A stretch of DNA of 7,293 bases from an uncultured Isosphaeraceae bacterium (GTDB taxonomy: Bacteria > Planctomycetota > Planctomycetia > Isosphaerales > Isosphaeraceae), in assembly GCA_937907405.1 (NCBI GenBank), contig CALCIC010000735.1, forward strand, positions 1 to 7,293. Direction: 5' to 3'. The notes under the pieces are model-generated. The model was not told the origin of the DNA and did no database searches. It saw only the letters and a program-made list of their open reading frames with translations. Shown piece by piece: positions 5,641 through 7,293 of this stretch (position 1 is its first letter; each line of letters opens with the position of its first letter). The position numbers and the translations under genes are program-made.

Positions 5641-7263
5641 GCCGGCCCGAAAGATACGGTCGGAATCGACGGCGTACCGCTTGCGGGCGTCGCGCACCGC
5701 CAGTTCGACCGCCGCGTGCTCGCTCGGGGAATAGCGGTACTCGGATGATTGACCGGGGAGCCGGTATTCCGGCGCGATCAGGATGTAGCCGCGGCGAGCC
5801 GCCTCGGACTCCCATTGATCGACGGCCGATCGCGGCCCCTTGCCCGAGTGCAACACGACGAGCGCGGGGTACGAGCGGAGCGGGTGATACTCGGGCGGAA
5901 GCTTCAGCTCGTACTCGGTCGGCGCGGCGCCGTCGGCGTCGACGACGTGGTGGATCGGCCCGTCGCCGGGATCGGCCTGGCCCGCCGGGAGCGACGGCGG
6001 CATGAGCGGGACCATCAGGGTCGCCAGTTCCATTCTGCGATACCCCGACGCGTCGGGGTCGCCGGCGGGCCATGAGAGCGCGCTCAGCCGCGCGAGGATT
6101 TCCTCGCGCGGCGTCGCTTCGTCTTCTCCGATGTACGAGGCGATCAGGTCGCGGGCCTGCCAGAGGACGTCGGCCGCATCAAGATCGGTCACCGCCGCTT
6201 CATGCCCGACGACGTATCCCGACATGGCCAGCGCGAGTTCGGACTCGTCTCCGAGCCCCGAGCCGGCCCGCGCCTTCCGCCAGGCGGCGAACCGCTCTCG
6301 AACCGCGTCGGGCGCCTCGGCGAACGCCTTCTGGACCTCGGCCAGCCGCTCCTTCCAGTCGGCGTGGACCTTGGGCGCGAGTTTGAGCTCGAGCTTGCGG
6401 AGATCGTTCCTCAACTCGTCGTCGGCCCCGCGCTGGTCGTCGTCGCGGCGGATCACGTCGCGGACCTCGACCTGGATGTCGGTGCCGATCTCCTTGTCTC
6501 CGAACGTCTTCAAAAGCGCCCGCGCCCCCTCGGGCTGAAGGGCGCGACGCCGGACGTCGACCTCGGCGCGGCGCTGGTTGGCCTCGGCCTGGATGATGAA
6601 CGACCGGGCGCTGGCGGCGCGGTCGGCCAGATCGCTCGCCGGAAACTCCTTGATGAGTTGGTCGAGCTCCTCCCGGGCCTCGGGATACCAGCCCGCCCCC
6701 ATCAGGTAGCGGACGACCCGCTCGCGCTCGTCCTGGTTCGTCCTCTCGACCCGCCGCAGCAGGCTCATCATGACCGGCTTCGGCACCTGGCTGACCGCCG
6801 TCTCGCCGTGCCAGAAGCCGTCGATGCCCCGAAAGCGGACCACGTGCGGACCGATCTCGTTGATGCCCTGTTCCATCGAGATCGGCCGGTTCGACCTGCC
6901 GACGAAGCGAAACTGGCGGCGGCCCTTCTCGTCCCAGGGGCCGGACTCCACCTGGAGCACCTCTTTAGGCATGACCCCCGCGTGGACGATCAACGGCTGA
7001 ACAAGCTGGAACTTCTCGCCGGTCCGCAGCGCGCCGTCGGAGTCGATGCGCTCGATCTTGGAGTCGCGAATCACCGTCTTCTTGAGTCCGTCCCAGAGGA
7101 AAACCAACGTTCCGTCACGATCTGGAGGGCCGATCGAGAGAAAAGTCTGACCGTTCTTCATCCGGATCGTGTCGGCCGGGAGCGCCGGGCCGGAGGCGAT
7201 CACGGCGGACACGAAGAGGATCGAGCAGCGCAAAGCCCGTCCCCCCTTGCTGTCGAGTTTCAT
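5638..7263 (-). CDS. Exported multi-domain protein with N-terminal half of an alpha/beta-hydrolase-like domain, ends at premature TAG
   Basis: This frame encodes 541 residues. An N-terminal signal peptide (basic RALR at 9-12, hydrophobic 13-28, likely cleavage after LPA at 28-30) predicts export. A small beta domain follows (DTIRMKNGQTF to SKIERIDSD, about 31-76), of a kind I associate with planctomycete exported proteins. Residues about 160-210 hold a TPR-like helical segment (MGAGWYPEAREELDQLIKEFP), and about 220-335 is charged and probably coiled coil. From 451 the first half of an alpha/beta-hydrolase appears: YPALVVLHSGKG (465-476), GYILIAPEYRLPG (492-504) and YAVDSDRIFRAG (530-541), where the frame stops exactly at the nucleophile elbow. 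The second half lies just downstream in the same frame (to 4936), so the intact protein would have had about 775 residues. Shine-Dalgarno AGGGAGG lies about 12 nt before the ATG, somewhat far. It leads a probable unit with the GH13 and methyltransferase genes. It is either a nonsense-mutated pseudogene or a split or readthrough gene. Confidence 0.7.
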   Translation of the reverse strand: MKLDSKGGRALRCSILFVSAVIASGPALPADTIRMKNGQTFLSIGPPDRDGTLVFLWDGLKKTVIRDSKIERIDSDGALRTGEKFQLVQPLIVHAGVMPKEVLQVESGPWDEKGRRQFRFVGRSNRPISMEQGINEIGPHVVRFRGIDGFWHGETAVSQVPKPVMMSLLRRVERTNQDERERVVRYLMGAGWYPEAREELDQLIKEFPASDLADRAASARSFIIQAEANQRRAEVDVRRRALQPEGARALLKTFGDKEIGTDIQVEVRDVIRRDDDQRGADDELRNDLRKLELKLAPKVHADWKERLAEVQKAFAEAPDAVRERFAAWRKARAGSGLGDESELALAMSGYVVGHEAAVTDLDAADVLWQARDLIASYIGEDEATPREEILARLSALSWPAGDPDASGYRRMELATLMVPLMPPSLPAGQADPGDGPIHHVVDADGAAPTEYELKLPPEYHPLRSYPALVVLHSGKGPRSAVDQWESEAARRGYILIAPEYRLPGQSSEYRYSPSEHAAVELAVRDARKRYAVDSDRIFRAG

Positions 7264-7293
7264 GGATGATCGCCGCCTCCCTGAGAGATCCGG

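Noticed and set aside
6202..7269. 355-codon open frame on the plus strand
   Set aside because: Antisense to the signal peptide and helical domains of the hydrolase-like protein, with compositional bias and no recognisable domain.

Overview
The window is GC-rich (roughly two thirds G+C), with dense genes, short intergenic gaps and strong G/C preference at third codon positions. Together with an exported hydrolase-like protein of a type I associate with planctomycetes, this suggests a planctomycete, most likely of the Isosphaeraceae. That placement is inferred from gene content and style; no rRNA or other marker is present.

Layout. On the minus strand, 1-1121 holds the first 373 codons of an ArnT/PMT-like (GT-C) membrane glycosyltransferase, which runs off the left edge. 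A 142-bp divergent intergenic region (1122-1263) has a perfect TATAAT whose complement reads TATACT, an 8-bp inverted repeat, and a strong hairpin in the presumed leader of the plus-strand gene. The plus-strand gene (1264-2544) encodes a radical-SAM-like protein in which all three iron-sulfur cysteines are replaced. It converges, across 32 bp, on a minus-strand cluster read in the order 7263 to 2577: an exported, multi-domain alpha/beta-hydrolase-like protein (7263-4936) split by an in-frame TAG, a GH13 glycosidase (4857-3379), and a class I SAM-dependent methyltransferase (3368-2577). The last two are tightly coupled: the stop codon of the first overlaps the ribosome binding site of the second.

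How the genes may work together. The minus cluster looks like one transcription unit. The GH13 enzyme has all its catalytic residues and probably acts on cytoplasmic alpha-glucans or maltodextrins. The hydrolase-like protein carries a signal peptide, so it acts outside the cytoplasm if it is made at all. The methyltransferase substrate cannot be told. No pathway linking the three is evident.

Most notable points: (i) a radical-SAM homologue without cluster cysteines, in which no TGC/TGT occurs in any forward frame across the motif region; (ii) an amber codon placed exactly in the nucleophile elbow of the hydrolase domain, with the two halves still in the same frame and a G-rich SD-like sequence before the next ATG; (iii) the symmetric -10 element and structured leader of the divergent promoter. 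I saw no mobile elements, CRISPR arrays, tRNAs or rRNAs.
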